49,761 nucleotides of DNA from Hyphomicrobiales bacterium (GCA_900470445.1 UCAU01000029.1:1-49761), one strand, 5' to 3'. Shown: positions 18,345-27,078, counted from the stretch's first letter. The notes: generated from the sequence alone by a model not told the origin. Program-made: numbers and translations.

Positions 18345-18641
18345 GTCTCTCCCCGCCTCCTGGTTGCCGCAAACTTGCTGCCCTGCACAATGTTGTCAAG
18401 TTATTATTCCGAGCGTGCGATTCAAAATCAGACAGCCGATTTTCAAATTATATTTGTTTTTCAATATGTTAAATTCGTCACTCATTGCACAATCTGGCAT
18501 TTTCTGATTTTTGTTTGACAACTCCTGGGTGTCGCTAGATAGTGCCGGCCACGGGTGGACCGGCTATGCTGGCGCCCTGAGGAAACGGGTGGGCGCTCCG
18601 CAGCGGCGTTCACGTCTGGATCAGCTGCAAGGGAGGTAGAA
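18345..18641. promoter_or_regulatory. divergent control region of the acid-sugar locus
   Basis: These AT-rich 297 bp separate the two arms and hold no gene. On the plus strand, TTGACA (18515-18520), a 17-nt spacer and GATAGT (18538-18543) form a good promoter for the transporter arm. On the minus strand, TTGACA (complement of 18394-18399) is a candidate -35 for the sialidase-like arm, but its -10 is poor. Confidence 0.6.
18511..18521. promoter_or_regulatory. candidate FadR/GntR-type operator
   Basis: TTGTTTGACAA fits the FadR-subfamily consensus TNGTNNNACNA with perfect TTGT/ACAA arms. It overlaps the -35 of the transporter promoter, a position suited to repression by the GntR regulator encoded at the end of the same arm. 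Confidence 0.6.
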
Positions 18642-20147
18642 TTGATTTTCAAACAGCTTCTGGTCGCCGGCTTGCTGGCTTCGGGCGCCATTGCCCCGGC
18701 CATGGCCCAGCCCAACACCGACATTACCGTGGTGCTCAGCGAGGAACTCGACCTGGTCGATCCCTGCATGGCCACGCGCTCCAATATCGGCCGCGTCATC
18801 TTGCAGAATATCAGCGAGACGCTGACCGAGCTGGACGTGCGCGGCGACAAGGGCCTGATGCCCCGCCTGGCCGAAAGCTGGGAAGACAAGGGCGACGGCA
18901 CCTGGCAGTTCAAGCTGCGCCCGGGCGTGACCTTCTCGGACGGCACCGCGTTCGACGCCAATGACGTCAAGCATTCGTTCGACCGCGTCTTCTCCGATCA
19001 GATGAGCTGCGAAAGCGCGCGCTATTTCGCCGATACCGACCTGACCTTCACCGTGGTCGACGACACCACGATCGACGTCAAGGCCGAGCCGGCCCAGCCG
19101 ATCCTGCCGCTGCTGATGAGCCTGGTCACCATCGTGCCATCGGAAACGCCGATGGAATTCGTGCGCGACCCGATCGGCACCGGTCCCTATGTGATGAGCG
19201 AGTGGACCGCCGGCCAGCAGATCGTGCTCGATCGCCGCGACGATTATTGGGGTGAAGCCCCCGCGGTGACGAAGGCCACCTATTTGTTCCGCTCCGAGCC
19301 TGCCGTGCGTGCCGGCATGGTTGCGGCGGGCGAAGCCGACATCGCGCCGCAGATCACGGCGGAAGTGGCCGACAACAAGGCCACCGATTTCAGCTATCTG
19401 AATTCGGAAACCGTTTATCTGCGCATCGACAGCCAGGATGCCCCGACCAATGATCTGCGGGTCCGCCAGGCACTGAATGCCGCCATCGAGCGCGAAGCCT
19501 TTATCGGCACCGTGCTGCCCGAGGGGACCGAACTGGCCGTGGCCATGGTGCCGCCGACCACTTTGGGCTGGAACCCCAACCTGTCGCCGCCGGCATTCGA
19601 TCCGGAACTGGCCAAGAAACTACTCGCCGAGGCCAAGGCCGATGGCGTGGATACCAGCCTGCCCATTGAAGTGGTGGCACGCACCGAGAACTTCCCCAAT
19701 GTGACCGAGGTCGCCGAGGCCCTGGTGCAGATGCTCAACGAGGTTGGCTTCAACGCCACGCTGCGCATGGTGGAAGTTGCCGAACACGAGCAGTATTACT
19801 CCAAGCCCTATCCCGAAAGCACCGGCACCCGCCTGGTGCTGGCGCAGCACGACAATAGCCGTGGCGACCCGGCCTTCTCGATGTTCTTCAAGTATGACAG
19901 CAAGGGCACCCAGTCGGGCGTCAACGACCCGAAAGTGGACGACCTGATCGCCCGCGCTTCGGCCGCAACCGGGGACGAACGTGCGGCCCTGTGGTCCGAG
20001 CTGTTCGCCTATGTCCATGACGATATCGCCGCCGATGTGCTGCTGTTCCACATGGTTGGCCTCAGCCGCGTCAGCGAGCGTCTGGACTTCACCCCGACCA
20101 TCGCGACCAACCAGCAGCTGCAGCTGTCCGAGATCGGCTTCAAGTAA
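18642..20147 (+). CDS. family-5 extracellular solute-binding protein of a peptide-type ABC transporter
   Basis: The 501-residue periplasmic protein has a signal peptide cut after Ala22 (MAQPNTD). Family-5 landmarks include LAESWEDKGDGTWQFKLRPGV, FSDGTAFDANDVKHSFDR and DPIGTGPYVM. The start is a TTG at 18642, chosen because GGGAGG lies just upstream and the signal peptide begins directly there; a GTG 29 codons earlier has no ribosome site. Family-5 proteins bind peptides, nickel, opines or oligosaccharides, so ligand identity is open. Context favours a glycoside or acylated acid sugar. Confidence 0.9.
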   Translation: MIFKQLLVAGLLASGAIAPAMAQPNTDITVVLSEELDLVDPCMATRSNIGRVILQNISETLTELDVRGDKGLMPRLAESWEDKGDGTWQFKLRPGVTFSDGTAFDANDVKHSFDRVFSDQMSCESARYFADTDLTFTVVDDTTIDVKAEPAQPILPLLMSLVTIVPSETPMEFVRDPIGTGPYVMSEWTAGQQIVLDRRDDYWGEAPAVTKATYLFRSEPAVRAGMVAAGEADIAPQITAEVADNKATDFSYLNSETVYLRIDSQDAPTNDLRVRQALNAAIEREAFIGTVLPEGTELAVAMVPPTTLGWNPNLSPPAFDPELAKKLLAEAKADGVDTSLPIEVVARTENFPNVTEVAEALVQMLNEVGFNATLRMVEVAEHEQYYSKPYPESTGTRLVLAQHDNSRGDPAFSMFFKYDSKGTQSGVNDPKVDDLIARASAATGDERAALWSELFAYVHDDIAADVLLFHMVGLSRVSERLDFTPTIATNQQLQLSEIGFK

Positions 20148-20172
20148 GCCTGTCTCAGGTTCATAATCAGGC

Positions 20173-20195
20173 GATGCCGGGCTGGTCCCGGCATC
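20173..20195 (+). terminator. intercistronic hairpin between the SBP and permease genes
   Basis: GATGCCGGG/CCCGGCATC forms a 9-bp stem with a 5-nt loop in the 77-bp gap, without a T-run. Such hairpins after binding-protein genes usually protect the 5' mRNA and raise SBP over permease. Confidence 0.6.
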
Positions 20196-20224
20196 GTGTC
20201 ACTTGTCAAACCGGATTAGCGGCC

Positions 20225-21139
20225 ATGACCAAACTGATCTCGCAGCGGGCCATTGCCAGCCTGTTGTCGCTCCTGGGCCTGCTGGTGCTGGTCTTTTTCC
20301 TGTCCCGCCTCACCGGTGACCCGGCAGCCCTGTTCCTGCCGATCGACGCCACCGAAGAGATGAAGGCGCAGTTCCGCGCGCTGAACGGGCTCGACCTGCC
20401 GCTGTTCGAGCAATTCGGCCGCTATGTATGGGATTTCCTGCATCTGGATTTCGGGCAATCGCTGCGCAAGGCGCGCCCCGCCATCGAAGTGGTGATGGAA
20501 GCCTATGCCTGGACGCTGCCGCTGGCGCTGATCACCATGACACTGGTGGTGATTGCCTCCATCGTGCTGGGCGCGCTGGCCGCTTTCAATGTCGGCGGGT
20601 TTTTCGACCGGCTGGTGTCCATCGTTTCGCTGGTCGCCGCCTCGGCGCCCGACTTCTGGATCGCCATCGTCGCCATCGTGATCTTTGCGATCAATCTGAG
20701 CTGGCTGCCCACCTCTGGAGTGGGCACGCCCTGGCACTGGATATTGCCGATCGCAGTGCTGTTCATCCGCCCGTTCGGGCTGATCGTGCAGGTGGTGCGC
20801 GGCTCGATGCTGGGCGCCCTGTCGGCGCCCTATGTCAAGACGGCCCGGGCCAAGGGCGTGCGCAATTTGCCGATCATTTTCGTGCATACGCTGCGCAATG
20901 CCATGCTGCCGGTGATCACCGTGATCGGCGACCAGGCCGCCGCCATGCTCAATGGCGCGGTGATCGTCGAGACGATCTTCGGCTTTCCGGGCATCGGCAA
21001 GCTGATGATCGATTCCATCCTGCAGCGCGATTTCAATGTCGTGCTGGCCGCCATCATGGTCACCGCCATCGCCATTTTCCTCATGAACATCCTGATCGAC
21101 CTTGCCTATGGCCTGCTCGATCCGCGCATCCGGCGTTGA
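20225..21139 (+). CDS. ABC transporter permease, DppB/OppB type
   Basis: The 304-residue inner-membrane permease has six helices and the EAA loop VVRGSMLGALSAPYVKTARAKGVRN, followed by RNAMLPVITVIG and FGFPGIGKLM, all typical of DppB. It pairs with the DppC-type permease encoded 11 bp downstream. The ATG at 20225 gives the standard N-terminus; its ribosome site is weak, in keeping with lower expression than the SBP. Confidence 0.92.
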   Translation: MTKLISQRAIASLLSLLGLLVLVFFLSRLTGDPAALFLPIDATEEMKAQFRALNGLDLPLFEQFGRYVWDFLHLDFGQSLRKARPAIEVVMEAYAWTLPLALITMTLVVIASIVLGALAAFNVGGFFDRLVSIVSLVAASAPDFWIAIVAIVIFAINLSWLPTSGVGTPWHWILPIAVLFIRPFGLIVQVVRGSMLGALSAPYVKTARAKGVRNLPIIFVHTLRNAMLPVITVIGDQAAAMLNGAVIVETIFGFPGIGKLMIDSILQRDFNVVLAAIMVTAIAIFLMNILIDLAYGLLDPRIRR

Positions 21140-21150
21140 GGCGCAAGACC

Positions 21151-22074
21151 ATGTTCGATCTGTCCACCGCCATTCCCCCTGCCCCCACGAAGAGCCGCGC
21201 CGCGCCGCTGCTGGCCATGTTGTGGCGCGACAAGCTGGCCTTCGTGTCGGCCATCGTGCTCATCATCATCGTGCTGTTCGCGCTGCTGGGCCCGGCTTTG
21301 CTGAGCGATCTGGCGACCAGCCAGAACCTGCGCGGCCGCAATAGCCCGCCCTTCGATCTGGCGCGGGGCTGGGCTTTTGTTTTGGGCGGGGATTCGCTGG
21401 GGCGGCCCATGCTCGCCCGGCTAATCGTTGCCGCGCGCAGCACCATGCTGGTTGCCGCCGGCACGGTGCTTGCCGCCATGGTGGTGGGCGCGGTGCTGGG
21501 CCTGTTGGCCGGGTATCTGGGCAAGCATGTGTCGCAGGCGATCATGCGGCTGGCTGACGTGATCATGTCGTTTCCCTCGCTGCTGATCGCGGTGATCGTG
21601 CTCTATGTGCTGGGACCCTCGATCCCCAATATGATCCTGGTGCTGGCGATTACCCGCATTCCGATCTATCTGCGCACCACGCGCGCCGAAGTGCTCGAAG
21701 TGCGCCAGCGCATGTTCGTGCAGGCGGCGGTGGTGATGGGCGCCTCCAATGGCCGCATCATCCTGCGCCATATCCTGCCGGTGGTGGCGCCGACACTGGT
21801 GACCATCGCGACGCTGGATTTCGCCTTTGTCATGCTGGCCGAATCCTCGCTGTCGTTCCTCGGCATCGGCATCCAGCCGCCTGACATTACCTGGGGCCTG
21901 ATGGTTGCCCAGGGCCGCCCCTATCTGACGACCGCCTGGTGGCTGGCCTTCTGGCCGGGGCTATTGATCGTCATCACCACGCTGTCGCTGAACCTGCTGT
22001 CCAACTGGATGCGCGTGGCGCTCGACCCGGCCCAGCGCTGGCGGCTGGAAGCCCGGAGCACCAAAGATGAGTAA
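21151..22074 (+). CDS. ABC transporter permease, DppC/OppC type
   Basis: The 307-residue permease has the DppC N-terminal LWRDKLAFVSAIVL helix and a periplasmic GGDSLGRPMLARLI segment. The EAA loop includes VMGASNGRIILRHILPVVAP, and the C-terminal region shows SSLSFLGIGIQPPDITWG. It forms the membrane channel with the DppB-type subunit. The 3' end overlaps the ATPase gene by 8 bp. Confidence 0.92.
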   Translation: MFDLSTAIPPAPTKSRAAPLLAMLWRDKLAFVSAIVLIIIVLFALLGPALLSDLATSQNLRGRNSPPFDLARGWAFVLGGDSLGRPMLARLIVAARSTMLVAAGTVLAAMVVGAVLGLLAGYLGKHVSQAIMRLADVIMSFPSLLIAVIVLYVLGPSIPNMILVLAITRIPIYLRTTRAEVLEVRQRMFVQAAVVMGASNGRIILRHILPVVAPTLVTIATLDFAFVMLAESSLSFLGIGIQPPDITWGLMVAQGRPYLTTAWWLAFWPGLLIVITTLSLNLLSNWMRVALDPAQRWRLEARSTKDE

Positions 22075-23683
22075 CGCCCTGCTTGAAGTGCGCAATCTAT
22101 CGGTCGATTTCCACACTGCGCGCGGCACGGTGCATGCCGTGCGCGACGTGTCCTGGAGCATCAATCGCGGCGAGACGCTGGCCGTGCTGGGCGAAAGCGG
22201 CTCGGGTAAATCGGTCTCGGCCTCGGCGGTGATGAATATCCTCGATATTCCACCCGCCCAGATCATTGCCGGGGAGATTTATTTCGAGGGCCAGAACCTG
22301 CTCGCCATGAGCAATGAGCAGCGCCGCGCCATCAATGGCAAGCGCATCGCCATGATCTTCCAGGACCCGCTGAGCCATCTCAACCCGGTCTATCCGGTGG
22401 GCTGGCAAATCGCCGAGATGATGACGGCACATGGCCGCCCGATGAGCGAGGCGCGTGCCCGTACGCTGGACCTGCTGAACCGGGTGGGCATTCCCGAACC
22501 GCATAATGCGGTGGGCAAATATCCGCACCAATTCTCCGGCGGGCAGCGGCAGCGATTGATGATCGCCATGGCGCTGGCGCTCAAGCCCGATATCCTGATT
22601 GCGGACGAACCGACCACGGCGCTCGACGTAACCATCCAGGCCGATGTGTTGGCTCTGCTCAAGGAATTGCAGGCCGAGACCGGCATGGGCCTGGTGCTGA
22701 TCACCCACGACCTGGGCGTGGTTGCCGAAATCGCCGACCGCGTGGTGGTGATGAGCCAGGGGCAAATCGTCGAGCAGGGTTCGGTGCGCGATGTGTATCA
22801 CGCCCCCCAGCATGCCTATACGCAAAAGCTGATCGGATCGGCGCCGGGCAAGGGGCAGATCAAGACGCTGCAACCCGACCTGCCGCTGCTGCTCGAGGCC
22901 AAGGCCTTGTGCAAGACCTATGGCCGCTTCACCGCGCTCAAGGATGTGTCGCTGACCCTGGCGCGCGGGCAGAGCCTGGCCGTGGTGGGGGAGAGCGGAT
23001 CGGGCAAATCGACGCTGGCCCGCGCCATCCTGCGGCTCGAGACCGCCGATAGCGGGGCCGCATTCTGGAAGGGGCAGGACCTGCTGACCATGAGCCCCTC
23101 GGCGCTGCTGGGGGTGCGCCGGCAGATCCAGATGGTGTTCCAGGACCCCACCCAATCGCTCAATCCGCGGATGTCGGTCTATCAGCTGATTTCCGAAGGC
23201 TGGGATATTCACCGGCTGATGCCGGATCGCAACGAGCGGCAAGTGCGGGTGCGCGAACTGCTCGAGCAGGTGGGGCTGAGCGCCGAACATGCCAGCCGCT
23301 ATCCGCATCAATTCTCGGGCGGGCAGCGCCAGCGCATCGCCATTGCACGGGCATTGGCGCTCGAACCCGAACTGATCATCTGCGACGAGGCCGTGTCGGC
23401 GCTCGACGTGTCGATCCAGGCGCAGGTGATTGCGCTGCTCGATGATCTGCGCGAGCGGCTGGGCATTTCGTTCCTGTTCATCGCCCATGATCTGGGCGTG
23501 GTGCGGGATTTTGCCGATACCGTCATCGTCATGAAGGCGGGCGAGATCGTCGAGCGGGGACCCACCGAGCAGATTTTCAGCGCGCCGAGCCATCCCTATA
23601 CCCAGCGGCTGCTGGCGGCGGCGCTCGATCCGGACCCGGATGTGCAGGCGCAGCGCCGCCTGCTGGCTACGGCGCCGGCATGA
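22067..23683 (+). CDS. double ATP-binding protein (DppD-DppF fusion) of the ABC transporter
   Basis: The 538-residue cytosolic ATPase contains two complete nucleotide-binding domains. The first has Walker A GESGSGKS near residue 42, signature FSGGQRQR and ILIADEPTTALD. The second has GESGSGKST near residue 310, FSGGQRQR and LIICDEAVSALD. Each ends with an oligopeptide-transporter C-terminal segment (HAYTQKLI; HPYTQRLL). The fused form is common in alphaproteobacteria. Overlaps at both ends point to one transcript. Confidence 0.93.
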   Translation: MSNALLEVRNLSVDFHTARGTVHAVRDVSWSINRGETLAVLGESGSGKSVSASAVMNILDIPPAQIIAGEIYFEGQNLLAMSNEQRRAINGKRIAMIFQDPLSHLNPVYPVGWQIAEMMTAHGRPMSEARARTLDLLNRVGIPEPHNAVGKYPHQFSGGQRQRLMIAMALALKPDILIADEPTTALDVTIQADVLALLKELQAETGMGLVLITHDLGVVAEIADRVVVMSQGQIVEQGSVRDVYHAPQHAYTQKLIGSAPGKGQIKTLQPDLPLLLEAKALCKTYGRFTALKDVSLTLARGQSLAVVGESGSGKSTLARAILRLETADSGAAFWKGQDLLTMSPSALLGVRRQIQMVFQDPTQSLNPRMSVYQLISEGWDIHRLMPDRNERQVRVRELLEQVGLSAEHASRYPHQFSGGQRQRIAIARALALEPELIICDEAVSALDVSIQAQVIALLDDLRERLGISFLFIAHDLGVVRDFADTVIVMKAGEIVERGPTEQIFSAPSHPYTQRLLAAALDPDPDVQAQRRLLATAPA

Positions 23684-24705
23684 CGCGTCTGGTTGTCATT
23701 GCCGACGATCTGACGGGCGCGCTCGACGCCAGCGCACCCTTCGCCATGCGGGGATTGTCGACGGTGATCGCGCTGGATGCGGCGGGCTTGCCCGAGGCGC
23801 TGGCCAGCGGCGCCGAGATTGTCGGGGTGTCGACCGATAGCCGGGAGATTGGGCCGGAGGCGGCGCAGGCGGCCGTTGCCGATGTGGTGTCGCGCCTGCC
23901 GCCAGGAATACCGGTTTTCAAGAAGATCGATTCCCGGCTCAAGGGCAATATTGCCGCCGAGCTTGACGCCATTCCGCATGATCGCAGCCTCGTTGTCCCG
24001 GCTATTCCGGCCTTCGGGCGCTGGGTGCGTCAGGGGCAGTTGGGCGGGTTCGGGCTGGATGAACCGGTTGATGTGGCGGCGCGACTGGGGACGCATGCGG
24101 CCACGGCCAGCATTCCCGATGCGGCAAGCCAGGAGCAGATCGCGGCGGCGCTGCGAGCGCAGGAGCATAACCTGCTGATCGGCGCGCGGGGGCTGGCGGA
24201 GGCGCTGGCCGAGCAATGGTCGGACAAGGCTGTGCCCGCGCCACAGCTGGCACCGGATGGGCCGGTCATCTGCGTGATCGGCTCGACCGATCCGATCACC
24301 GTGGAACAGGCCGAGGCCTTGCGCGGGCGTTATCCGGGGCTGGCTTATATCGCGGCGCCGAACGGAATCGCCGCGGAGTTGAATAGCGGGCGCCTGACGC
24401 TGGTGCAGGCAATAGCGGGTGCGGAGCCGGCGGCGCCGGCGGCAGTTGCGGTCAATCTGGCGCGGGTGCTGCAGGAGCTTAAGCCGGCAGCGGGGACGGC
24501 TTTGGTGCTGTCGGGGGGTGCGACCGCGCAGGCGATCCTTGCGGCGCTGGGCATCGGGCTGATTACCTTGGTCGGCGAGGCGCTGCCGGGGCTGCCTATT
24601 GCCCGGGCTGGCGGTTTCACGATAATCACCAAATCGGGGGGTTTTGGGGACAAGGACACGCTGGTCCGCCTCCTGGCGTCCTCCGGCGGGCACGAATGGG
24701 AGTGA
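23680..24705 (+). CDS. OtnK/DtnK-like four-carbon acid sugar kinase (DUF1537), short form
   Basis: The 341-residue kinase starts with the family hallmark VVIADDLTGALDASAPFA, followed by KKIDSRLKGNIAAELDA in the N-terminal sugar-binding domain. The nucleotide-binding domain has LVLSGGATAQAIL and TKSGGFGD. Known homologues phosphorylate threonate or erythronate at C4 for PdxA2. At 341 residues it is shorter than the usual 400-430. The start overlaps the ATPase stop by ATGA, so import and phosphorylation are coupled in one operon. Confidence 0.88.
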   Translation: MTRLVVIADDLTGALDASAPFAMRGLSTVIALDAAGLPEALASGAEIVGVSTDSREIGPEAAQAAVADVVSRLPPGIPVFKKIDSRLKGNIAAELDAIPHDRSLVVPAIPAFGRWVRQGQLGGFGLDEPVDVAARLGTHAATASIPDAASQEQIAAALRAQEHNLLIGARGLAEALAEQWSDKAVPAPQLAPDGPVICVIGSTDPITVEQAEALRGRYPGLAYIAAPNGIAAELNSGRLTLVQAIAGAEPAAPAAVAVNLARVLQELKPAAGTALVLSGGATAQAILAALGIGLITLVGEALPGLPIARAGGFTIITKSGGFGDKDTLVRLLASSGGHEWE

Positions 24706-25424
24706 CACAAACCGTGATGTCAGATGGTCTCAACGTCAGACGCAGCCTTTCTGACGCGGTCTTTGACCGGATCCTGCGGGCCATCAAATCGGGCGCCTAT
24801 GGCGTGGATGAACGGCTGCCCACTGAGCATACGCTGGCGGCCGAATTCCAGGTGTCCCGCCCCGTGGTGCGCGACGCCCTGCAGCGGCTGCGCGACCAGG
24901 GGCTGATCTATTCGCGGCGCGGCGCGGGCAGTTTCGTGCGCGACCATGGCCTACGCGAACCGCTGGGCTTCGGGCAGATGGAGAACCTGTCCGACCTGCA
25001 GCATTGCTACGATTTCCGCCTCACCATGGAGCCGGAGGCCGCTGCCATGGCCGCCCATCGCCGCACCGACCGCTCGCTGCAGGACATCAAGGCGGCGCTT
25101 GATCTCCTGCGCGATGCCACCAATCGGCAGGCGCACCGGGCCGATGCCGATTTCATGTTTCATCTGGGCATCGCCAAGGCTTCGGCCAATCCCTATTTCG
25201 CCACCGCCATGCAGGCGCTGGAAGAACATATCGCGGTGGGCATGCGGTTTCACGGCATGTCGCTGCGCAGCACCAGCGATGGGCTGAACCATGTGTTCAT
25301 CGAGCATACGGCGATCTTTGAAGCCATCCGGCTGGGCGATGCCGAGAGTGCCCGCCAGATGATGAAAACTCACCTGACCGGCTCGCGCGACCGCCTGTTC
25401 GAGCCGCGCCAGGGGCGGGTTTAG
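24696..25424 (+). CDS. GntR-family regulator, FadR subfamily
   Basis: The 242-residue repressor has an N-terminal winged helix (LPTEHTLAAEFQVSRPVVRDALQRL, YSRRGAGSFV) and a C-terminal FCD ligand-binding domain with D/H metal-binding residues (FRLTMEPEAA, DFMFHLGIA, EHTAIFEAI). The start overlaps the kinase gene by 10 bp; GTG 24702 and ATG 24717 are alternatives. It is last in the transporter arm, so it probably controls the locus through the TTGTTTGACAA site and responds to a pathway acid. Confidence 0.9.
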   Translation: MGVTQTVMSDGLNVRRSLSDAVFDRILRAIKSGAYGVDERLPTEHTLAAEFQVSRPVVRDALQRLRDQGLIYSRRGAGSFVRDHGLREPLGFGQMENLSDLQHCYDFRLTMEPEAAAMAAHRRTDRSLQDIKAALDLLRDATNRQAHRADADFMFHLGIAKASANPYFATAMQALEEHIAVGMRFHGMSLRSTSDGLNHVFIEHTAIFEAIRLGDAESARQMMKTHLTGSRDRLFEPRQGRV

Positions 25425-25446
25425 CTGGCGCCTGGATGGCGCCAGC
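25424..25446. terminator. bidirectional hairpin between gntR and the SDR gene
   Basis: GCTGGCGCC/GGCGCCAGC makes a 9-bp stem with a 5-nt loop, starting at the last base of the gntR stop and ending 7 bp from the convergent SDR stop. Confidence 0.6.
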
Positions 25447-25452
25447 CAGGGC

Positions 25453-26229
25453 TCAGGCGACCTTGCGATAGCGTTCGGCCGGGGTGCCGCTGATATTGGG
25501 ACCCATGCTGAGGCGGGCGGTCTCATAGGCTTGCCACAGCGACAGATCGCCCAGCGGCGGGACGGTGACGGCTTCCTTGCGATCGAAACCGACCAGCGCC
25601 GCATCGACCAGATCATCGACTTCCATGACATTGGGCAGGTTATCGACATCGACGCCGGAGCGATCCCAGATCGCGGTGCGGGTGGCGGCGGGGACCACGG
25701 CCTGCACATAGATGCCCTTGGGGCCGACTTCAGCGGCGAGGCCCTGCGAGAAGGTCAGGATGTAAGCCTTGGTAGCGGGATAAATGCCGGGGAAATATTC
25801 GGGCAGCAGGGCGGTGGCGGACCCGACATTGACGATGCTGCCATGGCCGCGCTCGATCATGCCGGCAACGGCGGCCGAGGCGAGCAGGGTCGGCGCCGTG
25901 ATATTGAGCTGGATCAGCCAATCGAGGTCGGCGGGCTGGGTGGTGGTGAAGGTGCCTGGCAGGCTATCGCCGGCATTGTTGATGAGCAGGTCGATCGGGG
26001 CGCCGGTGCGGAGGCGATCGGCGATCTTTTCCAGTTGGGCGGCGTCGGTGAGGTCGGCCGTCAGGATTTCCACTTTGACGCCATGGGCGCTGGTGAGTTC
26101 GGCTGCCAGCTGTTCGAGCTTGGCCGTGGTGCGCGCCACGATGGTCAAATCATAGCCGCGGGCGGCGAGGCGGCGGGCATAGGTGGCGCCGATGCCGGCC
26201 GAAGCGCCGGTGATGAGTGCGGTGGACAT
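25453..26229 (-). CDS. short-chain dehydrogenase/reductase under TetR control
   Basis: The 258-residue classical SDR has cofactor motif TGASAGIG, NNAG, catalytic Ser in VNVGSAT and YPATK (Tyr-x3-Lys). The C-terminal stretch is longer than the core SDR. Retention of Arg residues after strand 2 suggests NADP(H). It is divergent from a TetR gene, with two operators between them, so it is probably induced by a small hydrophobic or reactive compound. The substrate is unknown. Confidence 0.88.
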   Translation of the reverse strand: MSTALITGASAGIGATYARRLAARGYDLTIVARTTAKLEQLAAELTSAHGVKVEILTADLTDAAQLEKIADRLRTGAPIDLLINNAGDSLPGTFTTTQPADLDWLIQLNITAPTLLASAAVAGMIERGHGSIVNVGSATALLPEYFPGIYPATKAYILTFSQGLAAEVGPKGIYVQAVVPAATRTAIWDRSGVDVDNLPNVMEVDDLVDAALVGFDRKEAVTVPPLGDLSLWQAYETARLSMGPNISGTPAERYRKVA

Positions 26230-26268
26230 GTGAGTACCTGTTGTAAACTGGGTTGATCGATGCCACAT

Positions 26269-26313
26269 AGATGACGACCATCATCCTGATTGTCAAGATG
26301 ATGATCATCATCT
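26269..26313. promoter_or_regulatory. pair of TetR-type operators in the SDR/tetR divergent promoter
   Basis: AGATGATGATCATCATCT (26296-26313) is a perfect 18-bp palindrome. A near copy with two changes in the first 17 bp, AGATGACGACCATCATC, lies at 26269-26285, with centres 27-28 bp apart. TTGACA for the SDR gene (complement of 26291-26296) lies between them, so repressor on both sites would block that promoter. Confidence 0.82.
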
Positions 26314-26337
26314 AATTTTTCGCGGGAGTTTTGAACC

Positions 26338-26868
26338 ATGGGGACCAGCCAGCAACAGAAGGCGCAGAGCCGGAAGGCCATCGTGGATGCCGCCGCGCAT
26401 TTGTTTCGCGAGCGAGGCGTGGATGGGGTGAGCGTGGCGCAGGTGATGGACGCCGCGGGGCTGACGCATGGCGGGTTTCCGCGCCACTTCGCCAGCAAGC
26501 AGGACTTGCTCAACGAGGCGCTGGCCGACGCGCTGGCCAATGACGGCGGCTTTGTGCCGGCCGGCGATATAATGGCCTTTGCCAGCCAATATCTGACCAA
26601 GCAGCATCGCGACAATCCGGGCGATGGCTGCATCTATGCGACGCTGGGCACCGAAATCGCGCGCGGGCCCGCCGAGACGCGCCATGTGCTCAGCGAAATG
26701 ATCCAGAAGCAGGTCGATGCCTTTGCCGCCGGCGGCAAGGCGGAAAGCACCAAGGCCATCGGCAGCTGGGCGGCGATGATCGGGGGACTGATCCTGGCGC
26801 GCGTCGCCGACAATGAGGAACTGTCCGAAGAAATCCTGCAGGCGACGCGGGACTTCGTCGGCGTGTGA
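26338..26868 (+). CDS. TetR-family transcriptional regulator
   Basis: The 176-residue repressor has an N-terminal helix-turn-helix (AIVDAAAHLFRERGVDGVSVAQVMDAAGLTHGGFPRHFASKQDLL) that is close to the group exemplified by YxaF/LmrA regulators. The C-terminal helical domain for ligand binding ends with GLILARVADNEELSEEIL. It sits 24 bp after a perfect palindrome and should autoregulate and repress the divergent SDR gene. Confidence 0.9.
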   Translation: MGTSQQQKAQSRKAIVDAAAHLFRERGVDGVSVAQVMDAAGLTHGGFPRHFASKQDLLNEALADALANDGGFVPAGDIMAFASQYLTKQHRDNPGDGCIYATLGTEIARGPAETRHVLSEMIQKQVDAFAAGGKAESTKAIGSWAAMIGGLILARVADNEELSEEILQATRDFVGV

Positions 26869-27078
26869 GGCGGGCGCGACAAATCGACACTTTTGCGGCA
26901 AACCGCCGGCTCTCACGACGAGGGTGCCGGCGCCATAATGGCTCCAATGCCCTGAAAACCTGACCTCCGGCGATCAAATTTGCCGCGGCGTGCAACCTAA
27001 GGGCTGGTTCCGCAACACGGCGGAACTGTGGCCGGGCCGACGCGTTGCGTCCTTGTCAGCAATGCGAGGAGATGGCGG
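26869..27078. other. leader region upstream of the PQQ dehydrogenase
   Basis: This 210-bp gap has no gene. A perfect inverted repeat GTTCCGC-AACACG-GCGGAAC lies at 27007-27026 in the likely 5' leader. It is not followed by a T-run. Confidence 0.4.

Noticed and set aside
18555..18641. Longer start for the family-5 binding protein
   Set aside because: It would put 29 hydrophilic residues before the signal peptide and has no ribosome site; TTG 18642 has GGGAGG and begins the signal exactly.
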